DNA from: Pyrenopolyporus hunteri
Lineage: Eukaryota > Ascomycota > Sordariomycetes > Xylariales > Hypoxylaceae
Direction of reading: 5' to 3'
DNA length: 64,000 nucleotides
Assembly: GCA_902806595.1 (NCBI GenBank)
Contig: CADCXC010000038.1
Location: forward strand, 372,001 to 436,000
In this document: in pieces, positions 10,815-21,088 of the stretch
Layout of the letters: each line of letters starts with the position of its first letter
Numbering within the stretch: position 1 is the first letter of the stretch
The notes under the pieces: generated by a model
Databases searched by the model: none
Seen by the model: only the letters and a program-made list of their open reading frames with translations
Told to the model about the DNA's origin: nothing
Translations under genes and position numbers: made by a program

Positions 10815-11754
10815 ATGGCTGCGAGAGTGCTGCTGCGACGGGTGAGTTGAATTCGTAACCAATCAGCTGAGCTATTATGCTAACCAATTTTCTTTAAAAA
10901 TCACAGCGAGTCGCCGCGCCTTTCATGGCTGCCACTCTGGTCGGAGGAGCTTTATTTCCCTCGGTTGCGCTGGCTGAAGCGCCCTCACACGACCACGTAC
11001 GGCCCTCCTCTCTCCCTCCGCTAGACGAGCGAACGGCTTTGTTAACATGCTCTACCCACAGCATTCCAAGAAACCCATCTACGACGACTACGAGACCTTC
11101 CTCCCCCCGAAATCCAGCTCCTCGCCGGCCCCGTCCGTAGCATCGACAGCCACCCTAGTACCGCCCTCCGAGTCCCCGTCCTCCGTAGCGTCCCCGCCGG
11201 AGCAAAAACAACAGCACCAGCACCAGCACCAGCACAGCCCGACGCCCACGGACCGGCTCGCCGTCGAGGTGGGCAAGGCCCGGCTCTTCCTATACCGGTA
11301 CGCCGTCGCCACCGAGGACGCCGCGAACAGCGCCATCGACAGGGCCTTCCACCTGGAGCAGTCGTTCACGTCGACGATAGCGTCGCTGGCGCCGCCGCGC
11401 GAGAGCGGCGAGAAGCTGATGCCGGGGCTCGTGTACGTGCTGGTGGCGTCGATGGCCGGCAGCATCATGTCGCGGAACCGGAACGTGGCGCTGCGGGCCG
11501 CGGTGCCCCTGGCCTTCGGCGTCGGCGCCGGCTGGCTGCTGCTCCCCGTCACCATGACCAACGTGTCCGACCTGCTGTGGCGCTACGAGCGCCGCTTCCC
11601 GGCCCTCGCCGACGCCCACCTGCGCACCCGCCAGGGCATCCAGGACGCCTGGCGCTTCGCCCGCGTCCACGTCGATGTCGGGAGGAACTACGTCGACGAG
11701 AAGGTGAGCGATGCCCGCGACATTGTCGAGGGCTGGGTGAAGAAGGGGAAATAA
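10815..11754 (+). CDS. MICOS complex subunit MIC26/MIC27 (apolipoprotein O-like)
   Basis: Three exons give 269 residues: 10815-10841 (MAARVLLRR), 10907-10996 and 11062-11754. The introns have good ends (GTGAGT...TCACAG and GTACGG...CCACAG), and both junctions are phase 0. The N-terminus is a basic mitochondrial targeting segment. A low-complexity Ser/Pro/Gln/His linker (QQHQHQHQHSP) follows. The apolipoprotein-O-like domain comes next, with LEQSFTSTIASLAPPRESGE, then two hydrophobic segments (GLVYVLVASMAGSIMS and AAVPLAFGVGAGWLLLPV). An amphipathic tail ends in VEGWVKKGK. MIC26/27 sits in the inner mitochondrial membrane and supports crista junctions and cardiolipin-dependent MICOS assembly. 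Family identity is clear from the domain pattern; whether it is best called MIC26 or MIC27 is a naming matter in filamentous fungi. Confidence 0.9.
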
Positions 11755-12250
11755 ATAAAAGGGGGGAAGAGAGAAGAAGAAGTGAGGTAAATAAATACCT
11801 AGATAGAGGGGAGGTTGGTCTTGATGACGAGACGACCTCCTTGTACTTTAGATGAATAGACACAAAAATTTGTTTTGTTCGAAGCTAGAGAGGATATCAA
11901 CTACCTACGATGCAAATATACATAAGGTATATGTTGCACGATGTAGGTCTTATTTCTATATAGCATGGTATGGGTGCTTATTAGACCGTGGTAAGCCTTT
12001 TTGGATCATCAATTTCTTATGGTGATATTGAAGTCCACATAATGAGCCTTGGAGTTTTTAAAATGGGCTAGTATTAGCATTATAGACCTCCCTTGGTAAG
12101 CCAACGCACGGTGTATTATACAAGTTGCAACCATGCAAGCAACGTCTATCTAACATCAGTCTATACAAACGCCACTATGGTTCCCCCTAATGCATATGTA
12201 ACGCCTCTAATATCGTTATTTTACTTTTGAAACCCTTTACCCCTCACGCC
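11755..12250. other. Convergent 3' intergenic region
   Basis: About 500 bp between the stop codons of the MICOS gene and TPC1. AT-rich 3' flanks only; nothing else recognised. Confidence 0.55.
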
Positions 12251-13401
12251 TCACGAAACTGTTTTACTTTCAGCCTTTTCCGCGCGGTCAACGAGGAAAT
12301 GCAACACCCGCTCATACGTCCACATCGTCACCGCGCTCGCGGGCGCCGCCTTGATCAAGCTAACCGTCAACCCCCTGTACAAGCCCCTGACGCCCTCCAT
12401 GGCCAGGATCCGGCGTATCGTGCTGACGGTGCCGGCGTACTCGGGGATGTTCTTGTGGACGTAGCGGGCGCGCGTGGGGCCCTGGACCTGGATGCGCTTG
12501 CGCACGAGGTCGAGGGGGAAGACGCCGGTCTTGGCGACGACGCTGGCGACGACGCCGGCCGTGGCGTCGCCCGTGCCCCAGGGCAGCTGGTCGACGCGGG
12601 AGAGGGGCACGCGGGCGCCCTCGTACACGGCGAAGAAGAGGCCCATGAAGGGCACGATCTGCGCCAGCGCCGGCGACAGGCCCCGGAAGAACCCGCGCAC
12701 GCCCTCGTCCCGCCCGATGTCCCGCACCGCCCGCCGCAGCGACGCGTACACCCGGTCGTTGCCCTGCGCCGCGAACCGCGTCCGCAGCAGGTCCAGCGGG
12801 TACGTAGCCGCGGTGGCCGCCGCGCCCGCCGCCGCGCCGCTGACGAACGATTCGACGGCTTGCGGGAGGCCCCCTTTCCCCGAATCACCAGAACCGGGAG
12901 TCTTGCTGCTGCTATCGTTCTCCCCCCCGCCGAAGATGCGACGCAGTAACAGCGTAGTCGACCGGTACGTGGTGAACTGGATGGAGGCGTAGGCGACGTA
13001 CATCAGCTCGGCGGGGACATTGCCCTTCCAGAGGGCGGTGATGCCCTCGCTGGCGACGATGTGCCGGAAGGTGCCGAGGGTGCCCTTGTAGATGGGCGAG
13101 CCGCGGAGGTCGAGGTGGGTGCGCGGGTCCGAGAGCGAGTGCGATTGCAGTTGTAGCCGGATCTTGACGACGTCGAGGGGGGCGACTACGAACCGCGATA
13201 TTAGGCCAGCCGTGGCCCCGGCGGCGACGACTTGGAGCCGCGAGCCCTGGGAAAGGGGGTGAGACACATGTTAGCTTTTTCTTCCTTTTTCCCCTTTTTT
13301 CTGCTCAGCCTCTCCGTTTGACGTGGACGTGGAACGTGTTTATCTCCTGGCGGCCAGCGTCCACATACCTCATCCTGAAGGCGCTGATCAGACTTCGACA
13401 T
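12251..13401 (-). CDS. TPC1: Mitochondrial thiamine pyrophosphate carrier (SLC25 family)
   Basis: Exon 1 is 13369-13401 (MSKSDQRLQDE). A 122-nt intron at 13247-13368 (GTATGT...TCCCAG) leads to exon 2 at 12251-13246 (GSRLQVVAAGATAGL...), giving 342 residues. Three mitochondrial-carrier repeats are visible, each with its signature: PLDVVKIRLQ, YPLDLLRTRF and FPLDLVRKRIQVQ, and with the matching (D/E)Gxx(G/A)(L/F/W)(Y/W)(K/R)G blocks (EGITALWKG, EGVRGFFRG, EGVRGLYRG). Six transmembrane helices are expected. The overall sequence, including AELMYVAYASIQFTTYR, resembles fungal Tpc1 carriers, which import thiamine pyrophosphate into the matrix for pyruvate and 2-oxoglutarate dehydrogenases. Substrate specificity is by homology only. 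The second-repeat signature ends in RTRF, close to consensus. Confidence 0.9.
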
Positions 13402-15058
13402 ACATCCGTGGCGGCCCTGCCCGGGACTAGGGGGATTCGACGTATGGCAGGCGGCTTTTGCTAGATAGGAGGCGGGTGGGATAGTTTCAGTTTGTGAAGT
13501 CGGTGAGCGATATCCCGAAAGTGTGGCGTAGAACTGCCCTCTTGGCAACCAACCGTCGTACCGTGCGAGGTATAATAAAACGGGACACCTGATACGCCCC
13601 TAAACAAGCAAATTGTATTGTTGCGGAACGTGCCGTGTCCGGTGGCCGCTCTGTCGTGTAGGGAGGGTCTTCAATGGTTGATGGAGACGTTCGGTGTTGA
13701 GACGAACTATGGCTAGCTTCGGGAGATTAATTATTCGCGATCCTGCGAGGTTTACTGTTGGGAGTATTTCGGTATGTCACCAATAGCACGGGGAGAGAAT
13801 TTGGACGACTCGCTACGTAATCGCCGATATCAGCAGTAGGAGAGTAGGAGAATATTGCGCAAAGCCGCGATGACGCTTCCCGTCGGAAATTGCTGGGATT
13901 TTGGGGTCCCGCCGAAAATTCAGGGTTGATCAACGGCCGAAGCCGAGATTGGAACTATCCAAGTGACGTAGGACTGTAGATTGGAGATGTACTACGTACT
14001 ACGTACTACGTAGACTATACGTACCCCTAAGGTACGGGCTATCACGTGTTACAGTACCTGGCTTATCTTCAGTCAGCGTACACAGCCCGAGACAGTTACA
14101 GCCGGGACTCTTGAAGGATCGACCACATTCCATGGTACCTAATATGATGAAAGGGACATCCAATTCAGCCAAGGGTCTTGAATCTAAAGCAGCTAGCATG
14201 ATCGGATTAATGTCAGATTAGTCATTTTCAATATCTTAGTGCCCAGATCAATCTATTGATATATGTCGGTATCACAACGTACATTGTCTAGAGCTCACAG
14301 GTACTGGGCACTTAAGTGCATGTACCTAGGCGAGGTGGGCATCTAGTACGTGCTTGTACCTACGTGCGTCACGCAGGCGGTCGCTCCATGTCGGGGTAAC
14401 GATCCATACAGTCCAGTTCTTGCAGTAACGACCTGGGCAATGAGAGCCTAGCCTCCTCTAATGTAGGGCAGGTGGTTTATTACCTACTTCTAAGATGGAT
14501 GTATGTGGATGTAGCTTCCGCCCGCCCGACTACTGGATCCCATTTGTCCATTCCCCAGGTTTACAGTGGGGCTTGGCAAATCCGACAGAGCTTATTGGCC
14601 CAATTCGGAGCTCTTGAGGGGCTTATACGAATACATACATACAACAGGTAGGTAGGTACATAACATAACAGCAACTCGTAACCATTATTACCTTTTAGTC
14701 GCCTACCACATAGCCAATATCCAATATTCCCTCTCTTCTTGCTTGTGTCACCAATTCTAATCTCACACTCTACATTCAACATACCTATCTCGTCTGCTTT
14801 TCTACCAATGCAGCTTATTCTGTCCCGTTCCTGAGACAAAGAAACGTTAACTAGCGCGGCTCGTGTAGCTAAGATAGTACAAGTACATCAGCCGCCGGAG
14901 CAGACACCTGACGCTGCGCTGCCGTTGCATGTGATAAGGAGTCGATATCCACATATTTCACGGGACCCTGAAATACGCAAAAAGAGTCGGCCAATATTTC
15001 CGGCCCTGAAACATACACATACACTTCATACAACAACGCCAGCATCTCTTGTGGAATC
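13402..15058. other. Intergenic region with short repeats
   Basis: About 1.65 kb upstream of both TPC1 (-) and the 390-residue gene (+), so it holds both promoters. A tandem ACTACGT heptamer (13989-14013) and several GGTACCTA motifs are present. Short open frames at 13727-14199 and 14561-15078 have no recognisable similarity or coding character. No RNA gene was found. Confidence 0.5.
13989..14013 (+). repeat. ACTACGT heptamer tandem repeat
   Basis: About three and a half copies of ACTACGT in the TPC1 upstream region. A simple repeat. Confidence 0.75.
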
Positions 15059-16231
15059 ATGACGACTTCTACCATCAAGGAACCGGACGTTGAACAGGTT
15101 CTGGGGCATCTGTTGCCCTCGCTGCCAGCTGCTGCCTTGTCGACCGAACCAGCGGAAAACGTTCTACCTTTCCTCTCACCTATTCTCAGGCAGCGGGTTC
15201 AGCTCTTATCATCCGCTAGTTCAGACCCATGGATTCGATTATTGTGTTATGACCCTTCCAAAGTCCCAAGGTTGACCGAGATCGCCCAGAGCGACCGGTT
15301 GGAACCTCACCCCGTGTCCGGTCAAGTGGAAATCGACTGGGATTATGACGTCGAAATTCGGTATCTGCGAGTAGATGAGGAGACTTTGCAAGCGCTCGTG
15401 GTGCTCAAGGACTTTGATTTGGCTTTTCGCTTGGTTTATTGTGTCGGGGATCCCGTAGGCGGGGATGGTTGGAAAGTCGGAGAGGTTAGCGTTGCCGACA
15501 AGCCATCACCATTCTCGTCTTTCGGGGGTGTCTCAAGTATCGTCGAAGCCGAAAGGCAGTTTAACGAATCGAAATCAAAGACGGCCAAGACCAACGGCTT
15601 TACGAATAGCCGCAGCGCTCTTGTGATGGGTGACGAAGAAGACGACGACGACGACGATTATTGGGCAAGGTATGATGCGACACCAGCTAGAACCCCCGCT
15701 ATGAAACGGTCACCTGCCCCGCAATCTACGGCAGGTATTCATAGCGCCGCAGCGACCGCGGAGGATGACTACTACGCTCAGTACGACGATGTTCAGCCAG
15801 CCATGGACAATCACGACCCGGACGAGGAAGCAAATCTCGACATAGCACCGCCATTAGGCCTAGGTGCACAACCGAGTAACCCTCCAGCCAATGGCAGCGA
15901 CGAGGAGGAGGTAGAAATCAACGAAACTCAGGGTGCATGGACACTCGCCGGCCGCCCGAAGTCGCCTTCTACTCACTCGAGGAGCGGCGACGACCCGAAC
16001 CTGGTTCATCCTCATCCGCGGCCCGCCTCTAGCGTCGGCTCTAACGCCTCCGTCGAAAAGCTCGAGGTTGCAGCAGCAAGACAAGAGCAGACCGACTTTG
16101 GGGTGAAGCAGCATGTGTCTCGAAGTATAAAGAGCCTGTACATGCTATCCCGCGCGTCGGGGATCGACCGCGAGGAATTTGAACGATTGGTGAAGACGGA
16201 GCTTGACATGTTAGGGCTTATGGAGGATTGA
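15059..16231 (+). CDS. Conserved-looking acidic protein of unknown function (390 aa)
   Basis: A single-exon frame that I do not recognise as a named family. Residues 1-165 look like a folded domain with regular hydrophobic spacing (VLPFLSPILRQRVQLLSS, WIRLLCYDPSKV, FDLAFRLVYCVGD). Residues 165-340 are low complexity, rich in Asp, Ser, Pro and Ala. In it a short acidic-aromatic motif occurs twice: DDYWARYDATPAR near residue 203 and DDYYAQYDDVQPA near residue 236. The last 45 residues form a predicted helical unit (SRSIKSLYMLSRASGIDRE then FERLVKTELDMLGLMED). There is no signal peptide or transmembrane segment, so an intracellular location is likely. Codon use and length of the frame make it a convincing gene. 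The repeated motif may be a docking site, but that is inference. Confidence 0.85.
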   Translation: MTTSTIKEPDVEQVLGHLLPSLPAAALSTEPAENVLPFLSPILRQRVQLLSSASSDPWIRLLCYDPSKVPRLTEIAQSDRLEPHPVSGQVEIDWDYDVEIRYLRVDEETLQALVVLKDFDLAFRLVYCVGDPVGGDGWKVGEVSVADKPSPFSSFGGVSSIVEAERQFNESKSKTAKTNGFTNSRSALVMGDEEDDDDDDYWARYDATPARTPAMKRSPAPQSTAGIHSAAATAEDDYYAQYDDVQPAMDNHDPDEEANLDIAPPLGLGAQPSNPPANGSDEEEVEINETQGAWTLAGRPKSPSTHSRSGDDPNLVHPHPRPASSVGSNASVEKLEVAAARQEQTDFGVKQHVSRSIKSLYMLSRASGIDREEFERLVKTELDMLGLMED

Positions 16232-16980
16232 AGATTGAATCCAGCTTTTACGATTTTGTTCGTCTCAAGATTGGAGGGGGGGAAACACGGCTGTATTTGA
16301 AGGGCATCCGGAGGGTCCAAATTGGCGGGTATATCACTTTTGTTGGGGAGGACGCGGCAATTTGGTTGCAGCGAACGGCATAACTTATCTCGGGGTGTTT
16401 CTTGCATTGGGGGCCGGGAAACTAATGCATATTACGGCGTTCTGTTTAAGATAACAGGTCAGAATGACGAGCGAGTCTGAATATTCGAGTTGTATAAGTA
16501 GCCCGTATCTATTATTATGATTATTATAGTATGAGACGAAGAAAATTGAAACTCTGCAGTTTACCTTATAAAACTCTTGTCTACAATAAGTTTACGTTAG
16601 GCGATAATGGTCTCCGTGATAATGCCGTGATAATGAAATGTGAACAGCATAAATCGATTCAGCGGGTCTGCTCGTCTTGGAGATTGAAGGTACCTACATG
16701 GAGGTACCCTTCCGTGCACAAAAGCCAAAAGGCCAGGATCTGCTTATCCATATGAAGTACCGCCTAACTGGGATACCGATATCTCCGGCGGGACTACCAG
16801 GCCGACCCCACACGTCCCTGAGTCAATGCCCCTCTACCCCTCTGACTCAAAAAAATAAATACGTACACGTCTACTGAAATACATCGGATAGAAGAAAAAA
16901 AAAAGGTGAAGAATAAGACTAATTGCCCCCTTCTTTTTTACATTCTCGTCGCAGCCTCCGCGCAAGCCATCCTCGCAATC
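16232..16980. other. Intergenic region between the 390-aa gene and TYS1
   Basis: About 750 bp, with both flanking genes on the plus strand. It contains a poly-A tract near 16894-16902 and GGTACC motifs. The frame of the following gene is open back to 16906, but the ATG at 16981 fits the family N-terminus. Nothing else is supported. Confidence 0.5.
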
Positions 16981-18236
16981 ATGACTCCCGAGGAGTCGAT
17001 CGCCTTGATCAAGGCTAACCTGACCGAAGTCCTCAACCCCGAAATCATCGACGATGTCATCCTCAAGGAGAAACGGGATCTCAGAGTCTACTGGGGGACG
17101 GCCACGACGGGGCGACCGCACTGCGGTTACTTCGTGTCCATGGTTAAGATCGCGGAACTCCTCGCCGCCGGGTGCCATATCAAGATCCTCCTCGCCGACC
17201 TACACGCCTACCTAGACAACATGAAGGCGCCGCTAGAACTGATCGAGCAGAGAGTGAAGTACTACGAATTCATCGTTAAGAGTTTGCTCAAGGCCGTCGG
17301 CGTGGACATTACGAAGTTGGAGTTCGTCAAGGGGAGTTCCTACCAGACGAGCGAGAGCTACACAATGGACCGGTTCAAGCTGGAGGGCATGACCAGGATA
17401 TCGGTCGCGCAAAAGGCCGGCGCCGAAGTCGTGAAGCAGAGCAACGATCCGTTCCTGGGCGGCCTCACCTACCCCCTCATGCAAGCGTTAGACGAACAGT
17501 ACCTCGACGTCGACGTGCAACTCGGCGGCCTCGACCAGCGCAAGATCTTCACATTCGCCCTAGAAAACCTACCGAAGATCGGCTACAAGGTCAGGGCCCA
17601 CCTGATGCACTCGATGGTGCCCGGATTAGGAGAGGCGCAGAAGATGAGCTCCAGCGAACCCGATTCCAAGATCGACCTGCTGGATTCCGCCGAAGTCGTG
17701 GCCAAGAAGTTAAAGAAGGCCGTGTGCGTGCCCAAGAAGCTCGAGGGCAACGGCGTGGTGGCTTTCGTGGAGCATGTCATCTTCCGGGTGGTGTCCCTAA
17801 AGACTAGTGGGAAGCCTCACTTTACAGTCGAGAGACGGGACCAAGAACCCCTTGTCTACGACGACATCGAGAAGTTGAAGGCGGACTACGAGGCGGACAT
17901 AGTAAGCAGCCCCTATTAACCCCCGAAATATCTGTTTGAAACCTTTATACATACCTATACATATGCACATACTCACCGATATAACAGCTTACTCCCCAGC
18001 TCCTAAAGGCCGCTCTGACGAAGGCGTTGAACGAACTCCTAGACCCCATCCGCAGCGAGTTTGAGGCGTCGGAGGAATGGAAGAAGATTGCAGAGCTAGC
18101 TTACCCGTCGGAAGAAAAGCAACAAAAGGTAAAGAAGCAAAAGGACAAGGGCGACCCTGCGAAGCGCGCGGCCGCGCTCGCTGCGAAGGCGGAGCAGTTA
18201 AAACTAAAGGAGAGCGCAGCAGAGGACTCGAAATGA
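16981..18236 (+). CDS. TYS1: Cytosolic tyrosyl-tRNA synthetase (class I)
   Basis: Exon 1 is 16981-17901 and exon 2 is 17988-18236, with an 86-nt intron (GTAAGC...ATAACAG) joining ADI to LTPQLLKAAL in phase 0. The product is 389 residues, close to yeast Tys1. The class I signatures are both present: the HIGH-type motif is TTGRPHCGYF at about residues 41-50, and the KMSKS-type loop is QKMSSSEPDSK near residue 220. The Rossmann core includes the tyrosine-binding stretch YPLMQALDEQYLDVDVQLGG. The C-terminal region after the intron ends in a Lys/Ala-rich tail (KVKKQKDKGDPAKRAAALAA) of the kind common in fungal cytosolic enzymes. It charges cytosolic tRNA-Tyr. The start was set at 16981 rather than 16906 because the upstream codons look like leader sequence. 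Confidence 0.95.
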
Positions 18237-18753
18237 ACATTATGGAAGTGGATGACGATGATACCTCCTTCTGGCAGCGCGGATAGATATAATGCTGATA
18301 TGAAATGGCATGGCGTTGCTTTTTTTTTTTTGTCTAGAGTTGGTAGGAAGAGGAAGAGAAGAAAAAAAAGTCGATTCCCAACGTTACCCGTGGATATTTA
18401 CATCTATCTTTTGAGTTTGTTGTTGGTTTTAATGAGGTAGGTATGTAAGAGTTGGTGTTGTAAGTGTTATGTCGTAGAGACAAGAGGTCAATAGGTAGGT
18501 ACATGTATTGTACCTCGTCAATCGTACCACGAATAGGTACAAGTTACTTGAGTAGGTACAGTACATCGATAAGGGACTCGCGGTGAATTCAATGTTCCCC
18601 CGCCGAAAATAACGGATTGGACCAATCAGAGGAAGGCGCACGCTCGCTCGCGGCGGGTTGCGCCAGAAAAAAAGTTCGAGCTACGAAATACATCGAGCTT
18701 CTCTTATATTGTTCTATTTTCGAGATAGCAATATCACATCCCACACAACCACG
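18237..18753. other. Intergenic region between TYS1 and the mitoribosomal gene
   Basis: About 520 bp containing T-rich sequence (18319-18331) and GGTAGGTAC motifs (near 18437 and 18494-18544). It contains the promoter of the downstream plus-strand gene. No other feature seen. Confidence 0.5.
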
Positions 18754-19885
18754 ATGCTACGGCCCAGAATACGCATACCGAGGGTGGGCCGGTTATGGCG
18801 CCCAGCAGTATCTCCAGCAGTGCCCCCGGCACTACCTTCAGCGTTATCCTACCGACAACTACATAATGTGCCCTTCCTAAAGCGATTCGAGCCGGAGATG
18901 GGAATCCCCGGCTTGCTATCGCCGGGAGGGTTTGACATGGCCTGGACTCAATACATGGAATTGATTGTAGAGAGGCTCAACACTTTGGTTGCCGGTAGGT
19001 TTGTAGAGTTTTCGTTGGTTTTATGTCTGGTAGCATCAATGACCCAACCCAGGCATAGACATCTACAACCGTATGTTGATCGGCCCGGGAACCAGAAGCT
19101 AACAATGGGATCAGGAACCGATTTCGAACACCAAGACACTTTAACCATCGTAAAAGCAACCGCGCGCGAGCCCTCACAAGCACCCATTTTCAACTACGCC
19201 TCCATGGCACATAATAACGCTCTATTCTTCGAGGGTATCGCGAACCTAACGGAGGAAGAGTTGGCGCAGTCGGAGGCGGAAGGCGGAGGTAAGCTATGGG
19301 GATGGTTTTGGGACCAAAGGAGAAACAAATAATGCTGACGCCGCGCCTAAAGTAAACCCCGGAGAGGACAGGATGTCTGCGAGGCTAAAGCATGAACTAA
19401 CCAAGCAGTTCAGCTCGGTCGAGACGCTCCGCCGCGAATTCCTCGTCACGGCCATGGGCATGTTCGGCCCCGGATTCGTGTGGTTGATCAAGAACGCGCA
19501 GACGACGGACCTGCGCATCCTAGTGACCTATCTTGCCGGTACCCCCTATACCGCCGGTCACTGGCGCCGCCAGGGTCTCGACATGAACACCCACGGCGTC
19601 GGGGATACGGGCAAGGAATGGCTGCAGCGCACCCAGGCGGGAGCCGGCGCTGACGTCGGCTCCAGATTCATGCCCCATAACCAGACGGCGCCGGGTGGCA
19701 CCGACGTTATCCCGCTCCTGTGCCTAAATACTTGGGAGCACGTCTGGCTGCGGGACTACGGCATCGGCGCGGGTGGCCAAGGCGGCAAGAGACAGTTCAT
19801 CCAGGCCTGGTGGAATTGCATCGACTGGAATCAGGTCGAGGGCCGCGCGGCCCTCGACAGGCCTGGGTTCAAGGGCAATCCATAA
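18754..19885 (+). CDS. Mitochondrial small-subunit ribosomal protein of the Fe/Mn-SOD fold (mS42/mS43 type)
   Basis: Three exons, 18754-18994, 19115-19288 and 19353-19885, give 315 residues. Introns are GTAGGT...ATCAG and GTAAGC...TAAAG, both phase 1. A basic mitochondrial presequence (MLRPRIRIPRVGRLWRPA) precedes a superoxide-dismutase-like fold. Recognisable SOD elements are NYASMAHNNALFFEGI, GMFGPGFVWLI and LLCLNTWEHVWLRDYG, then QAWWNCIDWNQVEGR. In true Fe/Mn SODs the last metal motif is D-x-W-E-H. Here the Asp is replaced by Asn (LNTWEH), which fits the non-enzymatic mitoribosomal relatives Rsm26 (mS42) and Mrp1 (mS43). The protein is therefore a structural part of the mitochondrial 37S subunit, not an antioxidant enzyme. 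Which of the two paralogues it is cannot be settled from the sequence alone. Confidence 0.87.
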
Positions 19886-21088
19886 TTCCGCGACCAGGGA
19901 CGGGGCTCCTTTAGCTGCTACGCGGCTACGTGTGTATGATACTCGAAAACCCCTATCAACCGGTATGGGGAGAGCCATGTGCTAGTATATACCAAAAGTG
20001 TACCATGATATCGCCGAGCGCGGTACATCCGTTCTCAGGAAGTGATGCGCGGGCTACGTCCATACAACGAATATCATTGCTTTACGCGGATAGAATAAGA
20101 ATCTATAGAAGTCTAGGGCTTTTGGTTACCTATTCAGGGAACATACCTCACTCGACCGACTAAGACTCGTAGCTGAGCGCTTAGGCGGGATATATATATC
20201 CTACTATCTAACACAGGAATAAATCATGAATAGAAATCACAATCGGACACGAAGAGGGATGTGTTTAACGATGAACCATACTATTTGTTTTATTTATCAA
20301 TCTTCCCTTTTGAACAATTTTCAGAGCTAATTCTACCGATGCTATAGCATACATAACAGATAAAGAGTGTGTTGTTGGTATCTCATGCGTCCATCACCGC
20401 CATCATTCATCAACCAGGTATAAGAGATCCGGGAAATAAAAAAAAGACAACATGTCCATTCAAAACCGTGGTTCATACGCCCGAAAACATCGTCTTCGCT
20501 TACGGAACCGAGAAGAGAATGCAAATAAAACCAGGAATAAAAAGAGAAAAAAGAAGCGCGTGCTTGCTCGAAACGATCAATGCCGGGATATCAAAACCTG
20601 CCGTGTCCGTCCGTTGCTCTCGCAGCCCTCGTCTTCGTCACCGTTAAACAATGTCACCATTACTGCCGACATCCCCATCGTAAAAATATTTTTTTCTTTC
20701 GTTACGTCGTCAAACAGCTAACCGTCCGCCAATTCCGTACTGAGCTCGTAGTCCCTATAGGACAGGACGTGAAACGAGCGACGGGAATAGGGAGGTAGCT
20801 TGGAAGTAGAAAAGGGTAGAAAAAGGGTGGCATCGGTGATAACCGGAGCTGCCATGAGAGCCCAACAACATCATATAAGTGAGGTGCGTGGGTTGGTATA
20901 TAGTAAGCGGCAAGTTGCCGTAAGTGAGAGAAGCAAGCAAGCAAGCAAGAAAAAACGAGTAGAAAAAGAAAAAGATCATATGTAGTAGGTAAGCCATCTG
21001 ACTGACACTACCCCTAGCCCTCGTATAGATAAAAGAGAGGCACGAAAGTAGGCCGACGGACAGGCCGGGGGTCAGAGTGGTTGAGAGC
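19886..21088. other. Convergent intergenic region
   Basis: About 1.2 kb between the stops of the mitoribosomal and SAM-PH genes. Short overlapping frames (20369-20798) are Lys/Arg-rich from A-rich sequence and look non-coding. A GCAAGCAA/AGCAAGCA run sits near 20932-20948. No gene supported. Confidence 0.5.

Noticed and set aside
12227..12949. 240-codon plus-strand frame opposite TPC1
   Set aside because: Antisense shadow of a GC-rich carrier gene; composition is Arg/Ala/His-rich without domains.
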